From the NCBI RefSeq assembly GCF_000308695.1, contig NZ_BAGG01000068.1:1-64000 (forward strand): DNA of 64,000 bases, read 5' to 3'. Source of the DNA: Nocardia takedensis NBRC 100417. GTDB taxonomy: Bacteria > Actinomycetota > Actinomycetes > Mycobacteriales > Mycobacteriaceae. The translations under genes and the position numbers were made by a program. Of the stretch, positions 16,445-24,896 are shown one piece after another; the stretch's first letter is position 1; every line of letters begins with the position of its first letter. Below the pieces are notes generated by a model. That model had not been told where the DNA came from. It made no database searches and was given only the letters and a program-made list of their open reading frames with translations.

Positions 16445-17365
16445 ATGACGATGGGACATCAACATTCACACGCCTCGAGTGCGGCCAGCGCCTCGAGTCG
16501 CCACGTCGGCAAACTGTGGATCGCGGCCGGGCTGGGGCTGGTGACGGTCGTCGCGCAGGTCGGGGTCGGTCTGACGACCTCGTCGCTGGCCTTGCTGTCT
16601 GATTCGGCGCACGTGTTCACCGACGTCTTCGGAATCCTGATGGCCCTGGCCGCCATCGCGGCCGCCCAGCGTGCTGCCGCGAGGCCCGACCGCACCTTCG
16701 GTCTGCACCGGGTCGAGGTGTTCGCCGCCCTGCTCAACGCCGTGCTGCTGTTCGCGGTCGCGGGCTGGGTCCTCTACGAGGCGGTCGGGCGTTTCGAGTC
16801 CCCACCCGAGGTGCCGGGCCTGCCGGTGACCATCGTCGCGGTGGTCGGCCTGGCGATGAACGTCGCCGCGTTCCTGCTGTTGCGCTCGGGTGCGAAGGAG
16901 AGCCTCAACGTCCGCGGCGCCTACCTCGAGGTCATGTCCGACATGCTCGGCTCGATCGGCGTACTGGCCAGCGGCATCGTCACCCTCGTCTTCGGTTGGC
17001 GCTACGCGGATCCCGTGATCGGCGTGGCGATCGCGCTGTTCGTGCTGCCGCGCGCCTACAACCTCGGCAAGCAGGCGATCCGCATCCTGCTCCAACACGC
17101 GCCGGCCGAACTGGACCTCGACACGCTCGGCCTTGCCCTGACCGCGCTGCCCGGCGTCATCGACGCCCACGACCTGCACGTCTGGACCGTCACCAGCGGC
17201 ATGGAAGTCGCTTCGGTCCACCTCACCACCGCTCCCGACGCCGACTCCGCCGCGGTGCTGCGCGAAGCCCAGGAGATGCTCGAGCACCGCTACGGGCTCG
17301 CGCATGCCACCATCCAGGTCGAACCCGAGCTCGCCCGCGCCCGATGCGAGGAGATGGACTGGTGA
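16445..17365 (+). CDS. CDF zinc/cobalt/cadmium efflux protein (CzcD/ZitB type)
   Basis: A 306-residue cation diffusion facilitator with six membrane helices and a C-terminal cytoplasmic domain. The metal sites are visible as SDSAHVFTDVFG in helix 2 (HxxxD) and EVMSDMLGSIG in helix 5 (DxxxD class). A His-rich N-terminus (MGHQHSHASS) and the cytoplasmic DAHDLHVWTVTSG motif are typical. It would export Zn2+ or related ions in exchange for protons. ATG 16445 is preceded by AGGGAGG. It follows CtaG by 73 bp and may have its own promoter, since the gap is AT-rich. Confidence 0.88.
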   Translation: MTMGHQHSHASSAASASSRHVGKLWIAAGLGLVTVVAQVGVGLTTSSLALLSDSAHVFTDVFGILMALAAIAAAQRAAARPDRTFGLHRVEVFAALLNAVLLFAVAGWVLYEAVGRFESPPEVPGLPVTIVAVVGLAMNVAAFLLLRSGAKESLNVRGAYLEVMSDMLGSIGVLASGIVTLVFGWRYADPVIGVAIALFVLPRAYNLGKQAIRILLQHAPAELDLDTLGLALTALPGVIDAHDLHVWTVTSGMEVASVHLTTAPDADSAAVLREAQEMLEHRYGLAHATIQVEPELARARCEEMDW

Positions 17366-17410
17366 AAAACTCGGGGCGACATGACTTCTCGGACGCCACA
17401 CGCGGGAGAC

Positions 17411-17437
17411 CTAAATACTATGCTGAATAGTATTTAC
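17411..17437. promoter_or_regulatory. BlaI-type operator upstream of the SulP-carbonic anhydrase gene
   Basis: Half-sites CTAAATACTATG (17411-17422) and AATAGTATTTAC (17426-17437) flank the spacer CTG. Ten consecutive bases on each side (TAAATACTAT / ATAGTATTTA) are perfectly complementary. The layout and sequence closely copy the box at 14726-14752. It is 167 bp before the ATG of the SulP fusion. Confidence 0.75.
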
Positions 17438-17603
17438 TGAGAATCCGCTGATAGTTCCCGAACTTGTGACTGTCGTCACCGTCGCGGCGGTTCGGCATCC
17501 GTAGAGTCGCGCCGTGCTCAACGGTGGCACCGTCGCCGAGAGCCGATCCACCCTTCCTTTCCACGTGCCTGCCGGGGCCGGTTCCAGAAACGACAGGACA
17601 CCC

Positions 17604-19856
17604 ATGTCAACAGAGCCGTCCGGCGGCGCCCCCGCCCTTCCCCGCGACCGCCTCCGAGCGGTGCTGCGATATGACCTGCCCGCCTCGATCGTGGTCTTCC
17701 TCGTCGCGTTGCCGCTGTCGTTGGGCATCGCGATCGCCTCGGACGCTCCGGTCATGGCCGGGCTCATCGCCGCGGTGGCCGGCGGAATCGTCGCCGGGCT
17801 GCTCGGCGGCTCGCCGCTGTTGGCCAGCGGCCCGGCCGCGGGACTCACCGTCGTCGTCGCGGAGCTGGTCGGCCGATTCGGATGGAAGGTGACCTGTGCG
17901 ATCACCGTGGCGGCGGGCCTGGTGCAGATCCTGCTGGGACTGAGCCGGATCGCCAGGGCCGCCCTGGCGATCTCGCCGGTCGTCGTGCACGCCATGCTCG
18001 CGGGAATCGGCGCCATCATCGCGTTGCAGCAGGTGCACGTCCTGCTCGGCGGGGCCTCGCGCAGTTCGGTGCTGGAGAACATCACCCGGCTGCCCTCGCA
18101 ACTCGGATCGCTGCACGGCGGAGACCTGGTGGTCGGCCTGACCGTCATCGCGGTGCTGTTCGGGTGGAAACATCTGCCCGCTCCGCTGTCGCGGATCCCC
18201 GCGGCACTGGTGGGCGTGGTCGCCGCCACCGCCGTGTCGCTGATCTTCCCGCTCGGTGTCGAGCGCGTCGTCATGGACGGCTCCATCCTCGACGCGATCG
18301 CGGTGCCCGCCTTGCCGCAGGGCGCGTGGGGCGCCTTCCTCGGCGGCGTCCTGACGATGGCGCTGATCGCCAGCGTGGAGAGCCTGCTCTCGGCGGTGGC
18401 AGTCGACAAGATGCACTCGGGACCGCGTTCGGACCTGAACCGGGAGATGATCGGTCAGGGAGCGGCGAACATGGTCTCCGGGATCCTGGGCGGGCTGCCC
18501 GTCACCGGTGTCATCGTCCGCTCGGCCACCAATGTCACCGCCGGCGCCCGCACGCGCGCCTCCACGATCCTGCACGGCGTGTGGATCCTGGTGTTCTCAC
18601 TGGCGCTGGCCGCGCTCGTGCAACAGATCCCCAAGTCGGCCCTGGCCGGACTCTTGATCGTCATCGGCGTCCAACTGATCAAACTCGCCCACATCCGCCT
18701 GGCCCGCCGCACCGGTGACCTACCGGTGTACATCACCACGATCCTCGGCGTCATGCTGCTGAATCTGCTCGAAGGCGTGCTGCTCGGACTGCTGCTGGCG
18801 GTGGCGCTCGTGCTCTGGCGCTCGGTCCGGGCTTCGGTACACGCCGAACCGAAAGGCACGCTGCCGTCGAGACACTGGCGCGTCACGATCGAGGGCACCT
18901 GTAGCTTCCTGTCCCTGCCTCGCCTGACGAAGGTCCTGACCGCGATCCCGGTCGGCAGCCACGTCACCGTCGAACTCACGGTGGACTTCCTCGATCACGC
19001 CGTCGCCGAGGCGATCGAGGAATGGACCCGCCGCCACCGCGCGGCAGGCGGCACGGTCCTGATCGACGAGATCGGATCCACCACCATCGCCGCGGCGGCG
19101 CACCGGGCGCCCCGGCGGCACCTCGCGGCCTCGCTGATCCGCGGGCTCGCCCCCTGGAAGGCCCGCCAGCATCACGACCCGAACCGCAGCGCCGCCCTGC
19201 TGCCGGTCATCGACGGAATCGATCACTACCACCGTCACCACGCCCCCCTGCTGCGGGAGCACCTCCACGGACTGCGTGAGAGCCAACAACCACATTCGCT
19301 GCTGCTGACCTGCGCCGATTCGCGGATCGTGCCCAATGTCATCACCGGCAGCGGTCCCGGCGACCTGTTCACCGTCCGCAACGTCGGAAACCTGGTCGCT
19401 CCCGACGGACTCGACACCTCCCTCGAAGCCGCGCTGGCCTTCGGCATCGAGACGCTTCGGGTCAACTCCGTGATCGTGTGCGGACACTCCGGATGCGGCG
19501 CGATGAAGGCGTTGGCGAGCGCCCCGGGGGCGGGCCCCGGCCACAGCCATCCGGTCACGACGTGGCTGGCCCACGCCACCGCGACCCGCGAGGCGTTCCT
19601 GCGCGGCCACCCGGTCGCGGACGCCGCCGCGGCAGCCGGATTCGACGAGATCGATCAACTCGGGATGGTCAACGTCGCCGTCCAGGTCCACAGACTGCGC
19701 ACGGGCCACCCGGCGGTCGCCCCCTGGGTCGCCACCGGCGATCTCGAAGTAGCGGGCCTGTTCTTCGACATCGGCTCCGCGCGCGTCCTGCACATCACCG
19801 ACACCGACATCGTCGGCGACCTCGCCGTCCGGTCGGTTCGACCCGTCGCCCAGTGA
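17604..19856 (+). CDS. SulP anion transporter fused to beta-carbonic anhydrase
   Basis: A 750-residue fusion. Residues about 20-400 form a SulP/SLC26 membrane domain (start YDLPASIVVFLVALPLSLG), about 410-500 look like a STAS-type domain, and about 540-750 are a beta-carbonic anhydrase with zinc ligands in LLTCADSRIVPN (Cys, and the Asp/Arg dyad) and VIVCGHSGCGAM (His, Cys). M. tuberculosis Rv3273 has the same architecture. The likely role is bicarbonate uptake with CO2/bicarbonate interconversion at the inner face. ATG 17604 is chosen for GACAGGA upstream and the hydrophilic start MSTEPSGG; an in-frame start 30 codons earlier is possible. Preceded by a BlaI-type operator. Confidence 0.88.
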   Translation: MSTEPSGGAPALPRDRLRAVLRYDLPASIVVFLVALPLSLGIAIASDAPVMAGLIAAVAGGIVAGLLGGSPLLASGPAAGLTVVVAELVGRFGWKVTCAITVAAGLVQILLGLSRIARAALAISPVVVHAMLAGIGAIIALQQVHVLLGGASRSSVLENITRLPSQLGSLHGGDLVVGLTVIAVLFGWKHLPAPLSRIPAALVGVVAATAVSLIFPLGVERVVMDGSILDAIAVPALPQGAWGAFLGGVLTMALIASVESLLSAVAVDKMHSGPRSDLNREMIGQGAANMVSGILGGLPVTGVIVRSATNVTAGARTRASTILHGVWILVFSLALAALVQQIPKSALAGLLIVIGVQLIKLAHIRLARRTGDLPVYITTILGVMLLNLLEGVLLGLLLAVALVLWRSVRASVHAEPKGTLPSRHWRVTIEGTCSFLSLPRLTKVLTAIPVGSHVTVELTVDFLDHAVAEAIEEWTRRHRAAGGTVLIDEIGSTTIAAAAHRAPRRHLAASLIRGLAPWKARQHHDPNRSAALLPVIDGIDHYHRHHAPLLREHLHGLRESQQPHSLLLTCADSRIVPNVITGSGPGDLFTVRNVGNLVAPDGLDTSLEAALAFGIETLRVNSVIVCGHSGCGAMKALASAPGAGPGHSHPVTTWLAHATATREAFLRGHPVADAAAAAGFDEIDQLGMVNVAVQVHRLRTGHPAVAPWVATGDLEVAGLFFDIGSARVLHITDTDIVGDLAVRSVRPVAQ

Positions 19857-19898
19857 ACTCGGCCCAGCCGACCCACACCTGCACATCGAGGAGAAATC

Positions 19899-20267
19899 AT
19901 GGTCAAACCTGTTCTGCGCGTACTGATCACGCTCATCGCGACCGGAGCCGCCGCCACCCTCGGCAGCGCCGCCGCGTCGGCGATGGCCGTCGAAACCACC
20001 GCGAAGCAGGTCACGATCACCTTCACCCGCAGCGAGGCCGCCGCGATCGACGCCGCGAACCTCGGACCGGTCCTCGCCCAGCTCCCGACCACGTTCAGTC
20101 CCCGAGCCAAAGACGCACTGGGGCAATCGATCGCCCGCTACGCGCGACAAGCGGCACAGGACCCCCGATATCGGCTCACGATCATCATCGAGGACCCGAT
20201 CCTCGCCCCGGAGGCGGTATCGGTCGGCGTACTGGCCTCGGCGCCGACCGACGTGTCGTCGTGGTGA
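19899..20267 (+). CDS. Small exported protein of unknown function
   Basis: A 122-residue protein with a clear signal sequence (VLRVLITLIATGAAATLGSA, cleavage probably after ASA or AMA). The mature part of about 95 residues reads VTITFTRSEAAAIDAANLGP, then helices and ITIIIEDPILAPEAVSVGV. It has no cysteine. I do not recognise a family. GAGGAGAAATC precedes ATG. It follows the SulP-carbonic anhydrase stop by 42 bp, so it is probably in the same transcript and may act on the outside with that transporter. Confidence 0.6.
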   Translation: MVKPVLRVLITLIATGAAATLGSAAASAMAVETTAKQVTITFTRSEAAAIDAANLGPVLAQLPTTFSPRAKDALGQSIARYARQAAQDPRYRLTIIIEDPILAPEAVSVGVLASAPTDVSSW

Positions 20268-20320
20268 TCGTCGCATGCTCTCGAGGGTGCCGTCGCAAGG
20301 ATTGCGGCTTGGGTAACTAA

Positions 20321-20347
20321 AAACTTCGGGTTCCCTTAAACTTCGGG
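20321..20347 (+). promoter_or_regulatory. Direct repeats in front of the Nramp start
   Basis: AAACTTCGGG occurs at 20321-20330 and again at 20338-20347, 17 bp apart, ending one base before the ATG. There is no ordinary ribosome site. A metal-responsive operator (MntR-like) or a leaderless start region is possible; neither can be decided from sequence. Confidence 0.35.
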
Positions 20348-20348
20348 G

Positions 20349-21599
20349 ATGAGCACGATCACCCTCGCCTCTCCCAGGGCCGCCCTGCACCGCGTCCGGT
20401 CCGCGGCCTGGTTGTTGGGGCCGGCGTTCGTCGCCGCGATCGCCTACGTCGATCCCGGCAACGTCGCCTCCAACATCAGCGCGGGAGCCCAGTTCGGATA
20501 TCTGCTGGTGTGGGTGATCGTGACCGCCAACGTGATGGCCGGGCTGGTGCAGTTCCTCTCGGCCAAACTCGGGCTGGTCACCGGGCGCACGCTGCCGGAG
20601 ATGGTGCGCGAACGCGCGAGTCGACCCGTGCGCCTGGCCTACTGGGGGCAAGCCGAAACCGTCGCCATGGCCACCGATCTCGCTGAGATCGTCGGCGGGG
20701 CCATCGCCTTGAAACTGCTGTTCGGACTTCCGCTGATCGTCGGAGGGATCATCACCGGCGTCGTCTCGATGGCGCTGCTGGCGATCCAGAACAAGAAGGG
20801 GCAGCAGCCTTTCGAGCGAGTGATCATCGGCCTGCTCGCCGTCATCGCGCTGGGATTCCTCGCCACCGCCGTCATGTCACCGCCGTCGGCCTCCGGCACG
20901 ATCTCCGGACTCGTCCCCCGCTTCGACGGCACCGAGAGCGTGCTGCTCGCCGCCGCGATGATCGGCGCGACGGTCATGCCCCACGCGGTCTACCTGCACT
21001 CCGGACTGGCCCGCGACCGCCACGGACACCCCGAACCCGGACCGGCGCGCACCCGCCTGCTCGCGATCACCCGCGTCGACGTCGGGGTGGCGATGTTGCT
21101 GGCCGGCACGGTCAACCTGGCCATGCTGCTCATGGCTGCCGCCACCCTGCGCGGCCGCGACGACGTCGACTCCCTCGAATCCGCCCACGCCGCGGTCGCC
21201 GACGCACTCGGCCCGGCCGCCGGCCTGCTGCTGGCCATCGGCCTGCTCGCCTCCGGCCTCGCCTCGACCTCGGTCGGCGCCTACGCCGGGGCGATGATCA
21301 TGCAGGGCCTGCTGCGCCGCCACGTCGCCCTGCTGATCCGACGCCTCGTCACCCTCATCCCCGCCCTGATCGTCCTCGCCGCCGGGATCGACCCCACCCG
21401 CGCGCTCATCATCTCCCAGGTGGTCCTGTCCTTCGGCATCCCCTTCGCCCTCATCCCGCTGGTTCGCTTCACCAGCGACCCCGCCCTCATGGGCGAGGAC
21501 GTCAACCGCCGCCTCACCACCGCCCTGGCCTGGCTCGTCGCGGCCGTCATCTCGGTGCTCAACGTGGCCCTGATCTACCTCACCGTCACCGGCGGATAG
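20349..21599 (+). CDS. mntH: Nramp-family Mn2+/Fe2+ transporter
   Basis: A 416-residue Nramp transporter with about eleven helices. The helix-1 metal motif is DPGN (residues 35-38, AIAYVDPGNVASNIS) and the helix-6 motif is ATVMPHAVYLHSG. Nramp proteins import Mn2+ (and Fe2+) with protons across the plasma membrane. It is the only clear metal importer in an island otherwise geared to efflux and copper handling, and might restore Mn when other metals are in excess. The neighbour upstream is the small exported protein; the ICMT-like gene follows 297 bp later behind a palindrome. Confidence 0.9.
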   Translation: MSTITLASPRAALHRVRSAAWLLGPAFVAAIAYVDPGNVASNISAGAQFGYLLVWVIVTANVMAGLVQFLSAKLGLVTGRTLPEMVRERASRPVRLAYWGQAETVAMATDLAEIVGGAIALKLLFGLPLIVGGIITGVVSMALLAIQNKKGQQPFERVIIGLLAVIALGFLATAVMSPPSASGTISGLVPRFDGTESVLLAAAMIGATVMPHAVYLHSGLARDRHGHPEPGPARTRLLAITRVDVGVAMLLAGTVNLAMLLMAAATLRGRDDVDSLESAHAAVADALGPAAGLLLAIGLLASGLASTSVGAYAGAMIMQGLLRRHVALLIRRLVTLIPALIVLAAGIDPTRALIISQVVLSFGIPFALIPLVRFTSDPALMGEDVNRRLTTALAWLVAAVISVLNVALIYLTVTGG

Positions 21600-21779
21600 A
21601 TCACGGGCCACGCCATGCGGATGCCCTCCGGCCCCGACGGTCGAAACGGTCCCGCGAGACACTGATCCGTGCTCGGCACCGAGTACCGACCTGCTCGCGG
21701 TCGGAGTGCAGGGCAGACCCTCTGCCGGAGTCGTACTCGTGCAGTCCCGCGGGTTCGCGGTTCGGCGCGCCAAGTCGCT

Positions 21780-21801
21780 TGCATACATAGTGATGTATGC
21801 A
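21780..21801. promoter_or_regulatory. Perfect AT-rich palindrome, unknown regulator
   Basis: TGCATACAT (21780-21788) and ATGTATGCA (21793-21801) flank AGTG. The perfect 9-bp arms stand out in GC-rich DNA, 95 bp before the ICMT-like gene. The core ACATAGTGATGT faintly recalls BlaI/CopY sites, but the half-site and spacing differ from the six boxes elsewhere in the island, so a different repressor is possible. Confidence 0.5.
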
Positions 21802-21895
21802 TATGATTCTGTGTGTTGTCGGCCTGCCCCGTATATCCATCGGTGGCCGGGCCCGACCGGATCGGCCATCCATACGGAATCGAAGGACTCTGCCC

Positions 21896-22498
21896 ATGGC
21901 GATGCTCGCGCTCTTGCTGTACCTGGTATTCGGCGTCCTCGGCTTCGGATGGCGTAGCCGCCGCCAGTATCTACGGACCGGCTCGACCGGATTCCGCGGC
22001 ATCAGCGGGACCCCTGGCTCGCTGGAATGGTGGGCAGGTGCGGGATTCGTCGTCGCGATCCTCGCGGGTCTCGCGGCCCCGATCGGCCAACTTGCCGGAG
22101 CCCTCTCACCGTTCGCCGCACTCGACAGCCCCTGGGTGCAGGGTGTCGGCGCGGTCATCGCGGTAGCCGGAATCGCGGGAACCCTCTACGCCCAGACCGA
22201 TATGGGCGATTCATGGCGCATCGGAGTGGACCCGCAGGAGACCACCACGCTGGTCCGAAGGGGAGTGTTCGGGCTCATCCGCAATCCCATCTTCACCGCC
22301 ATGTTGGTCTTCGCCGCCGGGATCACGCTGCTCATCCCGAACCCGGTCGCTGTGGTCGCGTTCGTCGGACTGCTGGCCACCATCGAACTCCAGGTCCGTG
22401 TGGTGGAAGAGCCCTACCTCGCCGAAGTCCACGGCACCGCCTACCGCGACTACGTGCACACCGTCGGGCGATTCCTGCCAGGCGTCGGCCGAACCTAG
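21896..22498 (+). CDS. Isoprenylcysteine methyltransferase-like membrane protein
   Basis: A 200-residue membrane protein of the ICMT/phospholipid methyltransferase-like family. There are about four helices, with the conserved end GVFGLIRNPIFTAMLVFAAG then VVEEPYLAEVHGTAYRDYV followed by VGRFLP. The RNP and E-E-x-x-L motifs of this fold bind S-adenosylmethionine in characterised relatives. The substrate is unknown; a lipid or isoprenoid thiol is plausible. ATG 21896 starts just before the first helix; a longer frame to 21797 would overlap the palindrome. The hydrolase gene follows after 56 bp and is probably co-transcribed. Confidence 0.75.
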   Translation: MAMLALLLYLVFGVLGFGWRSRRQYLRTGSTGFRGISGTPGSLEWWAGAGFVVAILAGLAAPIGQLAGALSPFAALDSPWVQGVGAVIAVAGIAGTLYAQTDMGDSWRIGVDPQETTTLVRRGVFGLIRNPIFTAMLVFAAGITLLIPNPVAVVAFVGLLATIELQVRVVEEPYLAEVHGTAYRDYVHTVGRFLPGVGRT

Positions 22499-22554
22499 AC
22501 GCCCCCGATCCTAACGTGCCCGAATCCCACTCGTTCGCAGGGAGACCCACCACC

Positions 22555-23412
22555 GTGACCGCCATCCAGGACCGCGCCGCCGCCTTCGACCGCGACCACC
22601 CCGAGAAGAGGCTGCACGCCGCAGGGCACGACTGGACCTACCATGTCGGCGGCGAAGGAACTCCGGTGCTGCTGCTGCCCGGCGGCGCCGGGATCGCGGT
22701 CGGCTGGCTCGATCTCACCCCGGCCCTGCGCGATCGCCGCGCACTCGCCGTCGACTACCCACCGGGCCCGCTCACCCTCGAAGAACTCGCCGACGGCCTG
22801 GTCGCGATCCTCGATGCCGAGCGCATCGACACCGCCGACGTCGTCGGGCAGTCCGCCGGGGGCATGCTCGCCGAGATACTGTCCCAACGCGCGCCCACCC
22901 GGGTTCGCTCACTGGCTCTCACCGGCACCGGTCTCTACGGCCCCGAAGACCTCGACCGACTGCGCGCGGCCGTCGAACGCACCCGTGACACCCCGTGGGA
23001 AGACACCCTCGACGTGATCGCCACATCACTGCGCAACACCTGGAAAGACGCCGCCGACGCCGAGTTCTGGATCGGTCGCGTCGATGCCGCCGCCCGTGCC
23101 GGCGGCCACGACGGCTCGATCAACTCCTACCGGCGCCTGCTCGACGCCGCCGAACGACTCGACCGATGGCACGCCGCAACCCCCTGGGCCGGACCGGTCC
23201 TGATCATCCGCGCCGACGACGACCCCCTCATCACCCCAGCCCACACCCGACGGCTACGAGACCTACACCCCGACGCCGAATACCGGACCTTCCCCGACGG
23301 GGGACACTCCCTGCTGCTCACCCGTCCCGACGACTACATCGCCACCGTCACCGAGTTCCTCGGCCGTGCTCACCCGGACGGCGAACCGAGGGAAGCGGCG
23401 CGCTCGACCTGA
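22555..23412 (+). CDS. Alpha/beta hydrolase
   Basis: A 285-residue alpha/beta-hydrolase-fold protein. The oxyanion region is VLLLPGGAGIAVGW, the nucleophile elbow is VVGQSAGGMLAE (Ser), the acid is likely in IIRADDDPLITP and the His in FPDGGHSLLLTRPD. The substrate cannot be told. GTG 22555 follows CAGGGAGACC; an upstream in-frame GTG at 22516 lacks a ribosome site. It probably shares a transcript with the ICMT-like gene and converges on the M23 peptidase gene. Confidence 0.8.
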   Translation: MTAIQDRAAAFDRDHPEKRLHAAGHDWTYHVGGEGTPVLLLPGGAGIAVGWLDLTPALRDRRALAVDYPPGPLTLEELADGLVAILDAERIDTADVVGQSAGGMLAEILSQRAPTRVRSLALTGTGLYGPEDLDRLRAAVERTRDTPWEDTLDVIATSLRNTWKDAADAEFWIGRVDAAARAGGHDGSINSYRRLLDAAERLDRWHAATPWAGPVLIIRADDDPLITPAHTRRLRDLHPDAEYRTFPDGGHSLLLTRPDDYIATVTEFLGRAHPDGEPREAARST

Positions 23413-23581
23413 CATGAGCGATCCCCGACGGGCAGGGCAGGATCCACTTCCCGCGATGCGATGTGGAGCCGCGCAGTCGCCCTCGACCGGCTCGTCACGG
23501 CCGACGGCGGCGCGCAGGACTCGTTTGACTGAACCGCAACATCACGGCGTGGCCGCCACACGATCGACAGATGCCGCGCCA

Positions 23582-24361
23582 TTACATCCGCGGACCCCAA
23601 TCCTGCTCCATCGCAGCACCATTGGCCGAGAGCCAGGCCAATGGGTCGATCTTGTATCCCTCGGTGTCCCAGATCTCCAGATGCAGATGCGGTCCGGTGG
23701 ACTGGCCGCGATTGCCCACCGACGCGATCACGTCGCCGGCGTCGACCCGATCTCCGACCGCGACGTTGTAGTCGTTGATGTGGCCGTAGACCGCGGTGGT
23801 TCCGTCATCCTGCGCGACCCGCACCCACAGCCCGAATCCAGCGGCCGGCCCGGCTTCGATCACGGTTCCACCCAACGCCGAACGGATCGGGGTCCCGATG
23901 GTGTCGGCGATGTCGACACCGTTGTGGAACGCGCCCCACCGGGTGCCGTACGACGAGCTGATCTGTCCACCAACGGGAACCACCGCTGTCGGCCTGGACA
24001 GAGCGGGCGGCGCCAAGGCGCCGTTCTGCTGCATCTCGTTCCATGCCTGTTCCAACTGGGCAACGGCCTGCTCCGCCTGTCGCAGCGGCGCGGCGACTTC
24101 CGCGGGAAGGTCGACCAGGCCGAACGGCGCGACCGCGGCATCCTGTGATTCGGTGACCGGCGCGGCGTACGCTGCGGCGGGCGCCACCTGTCCGGCGACT
24201 CCCGCCAGGGCGCCGGCCGCCACGGCCGACCCCGCTATCGCGCGGACCCGGCCCGACCCGGACTCCCTGCGATGTGAAGGCCCACTGGGTAGCTCGGCGG
24301 TGCCCGAACCCAGCAGCTGACGTGCGGGGATGGAGCCGACATGTGGTCGGTGAAGCGACAT
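23582..24361 (-). CDS. M23-family peptidoglycan endopeptidase, exported
   Basis: A 259-residue protein with an N-terminal signal region (IAGSAVAAGALAGVAGQVAPAAAYA, about 43-67), a short coiled segment (LRQAEQAVAQLEQAWNEMQQ) and a C-terminal M23 (LytM) domain. Zinc ligands are seen in FHNGVDIAD (HxxxD) and GPHLHLEIWD (HxH). It should cut peptide cross-links in the cell wall or activate an amidase. ATG 24361 follows GAGGACGAA. A BlaI-type operator lies about 290 bp upstream of this start, so it may belong to the island regulon. Confidence 0.85.
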   Translation of the reverse strand: MSLHRPHVGSIPARQLLGSGTAELPSGPSHRRESGSGRVRAIAGSAVAAGALAGVAGQVAPAAAYAAPVTESQDAAVAPFGLVDLPAEVAAPLRQAEQAVAQLEQAWNEMQQNGALAPPALSRPTAVVPVGGQISSSYGTRWGAFHNGVDIADTIGTPIRSALGGTVIEAGPAAGFGLWVRVAQDDGTTAVYGHINDYNVAVGDRVDAGDVIASVGNRGQSTGPHLHLEIWDTEGYKIDPLAWLSANGAAMEQDWGPRM

Positions 24362-24896
24362 TTCGTCCTCGACTTCTATTCGAACCGATCCTCCCGGGCG
24401 ACGCCGGCGAGGTGGTCACGACAAGTTCTGAGATGGTCGGACACCCGGTTCGCGGATCCGCACGAACCGGTTCGTGTTGCTCATCCTGCGTCGATCACCG
24501 CCACGCCCTGCCCCGAGCACGCTTGCTTCGCCCGAGCGGCGCGAAAGGGCCGACCGTGTGTCGAGCGCGACGAGCTCGCGACCGTTCGTCGACATCCCGG
24601 ATGCGCCAACTGAGCTCCTCAACGACCGCGGGCATCATCACCCGCTCCGAAAAACTACGATACATAGTTACATGTCGTCGTTCGGTTGTCATCAGAAGCT
24701 GCGCGATCATGAGGCGGCCGCCCGTGTAGTCGTGCCGTCGGAACCGAGACCCTCCGGACGACATCGCGCACACCGCCGCTGCCCCCTCATCCGCCGGCCC
24801 ATCCGAGAGCGAAGGGTGCTCGGCAACGTCACCGCAACCTGTCGGTGCCCGAACCTAGACTGAGCGCAAACGCGGGACCGACGAAAGGTTACGCCC
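24362..24896. other. Divergent spacer with a BlaI-type operator
   Basis: About 535 bp between the M23 gene (minus) and the TTG-started zinc-ribbon protein gene (plus). It holds the operator at 24650-24672. A minus-strand frame 24495-24665 (56 codons, MYRSFSERVMMPAVVEELSW then a basic tail) starts inside that operator without a ribosome site, as the CopD/CtaG gene does, so a leaderless small protein cannot be excluded. I give that low weight. Confidence 0.4.
24650..24672. promoter_or_regulatory. BlaI-type operator, right side of cargo
   Basis: Half-sites AAAAACTACG (24650-24659) and CATAGTTACA (24663-24672) flank the spacer ATA. It matches the box at 11575-11597 in both half-sites. It is divergent to the M23 and zinc-ribbon protein genes. 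Confidence 0.6.

Noticed and set aside
20270..20348. A BlaI-type box before the Nramp gene
   Set aside because: The AT-rich repeats there (AAACTTCGGG) do not contain ACTATG/ACTACG half-sites.
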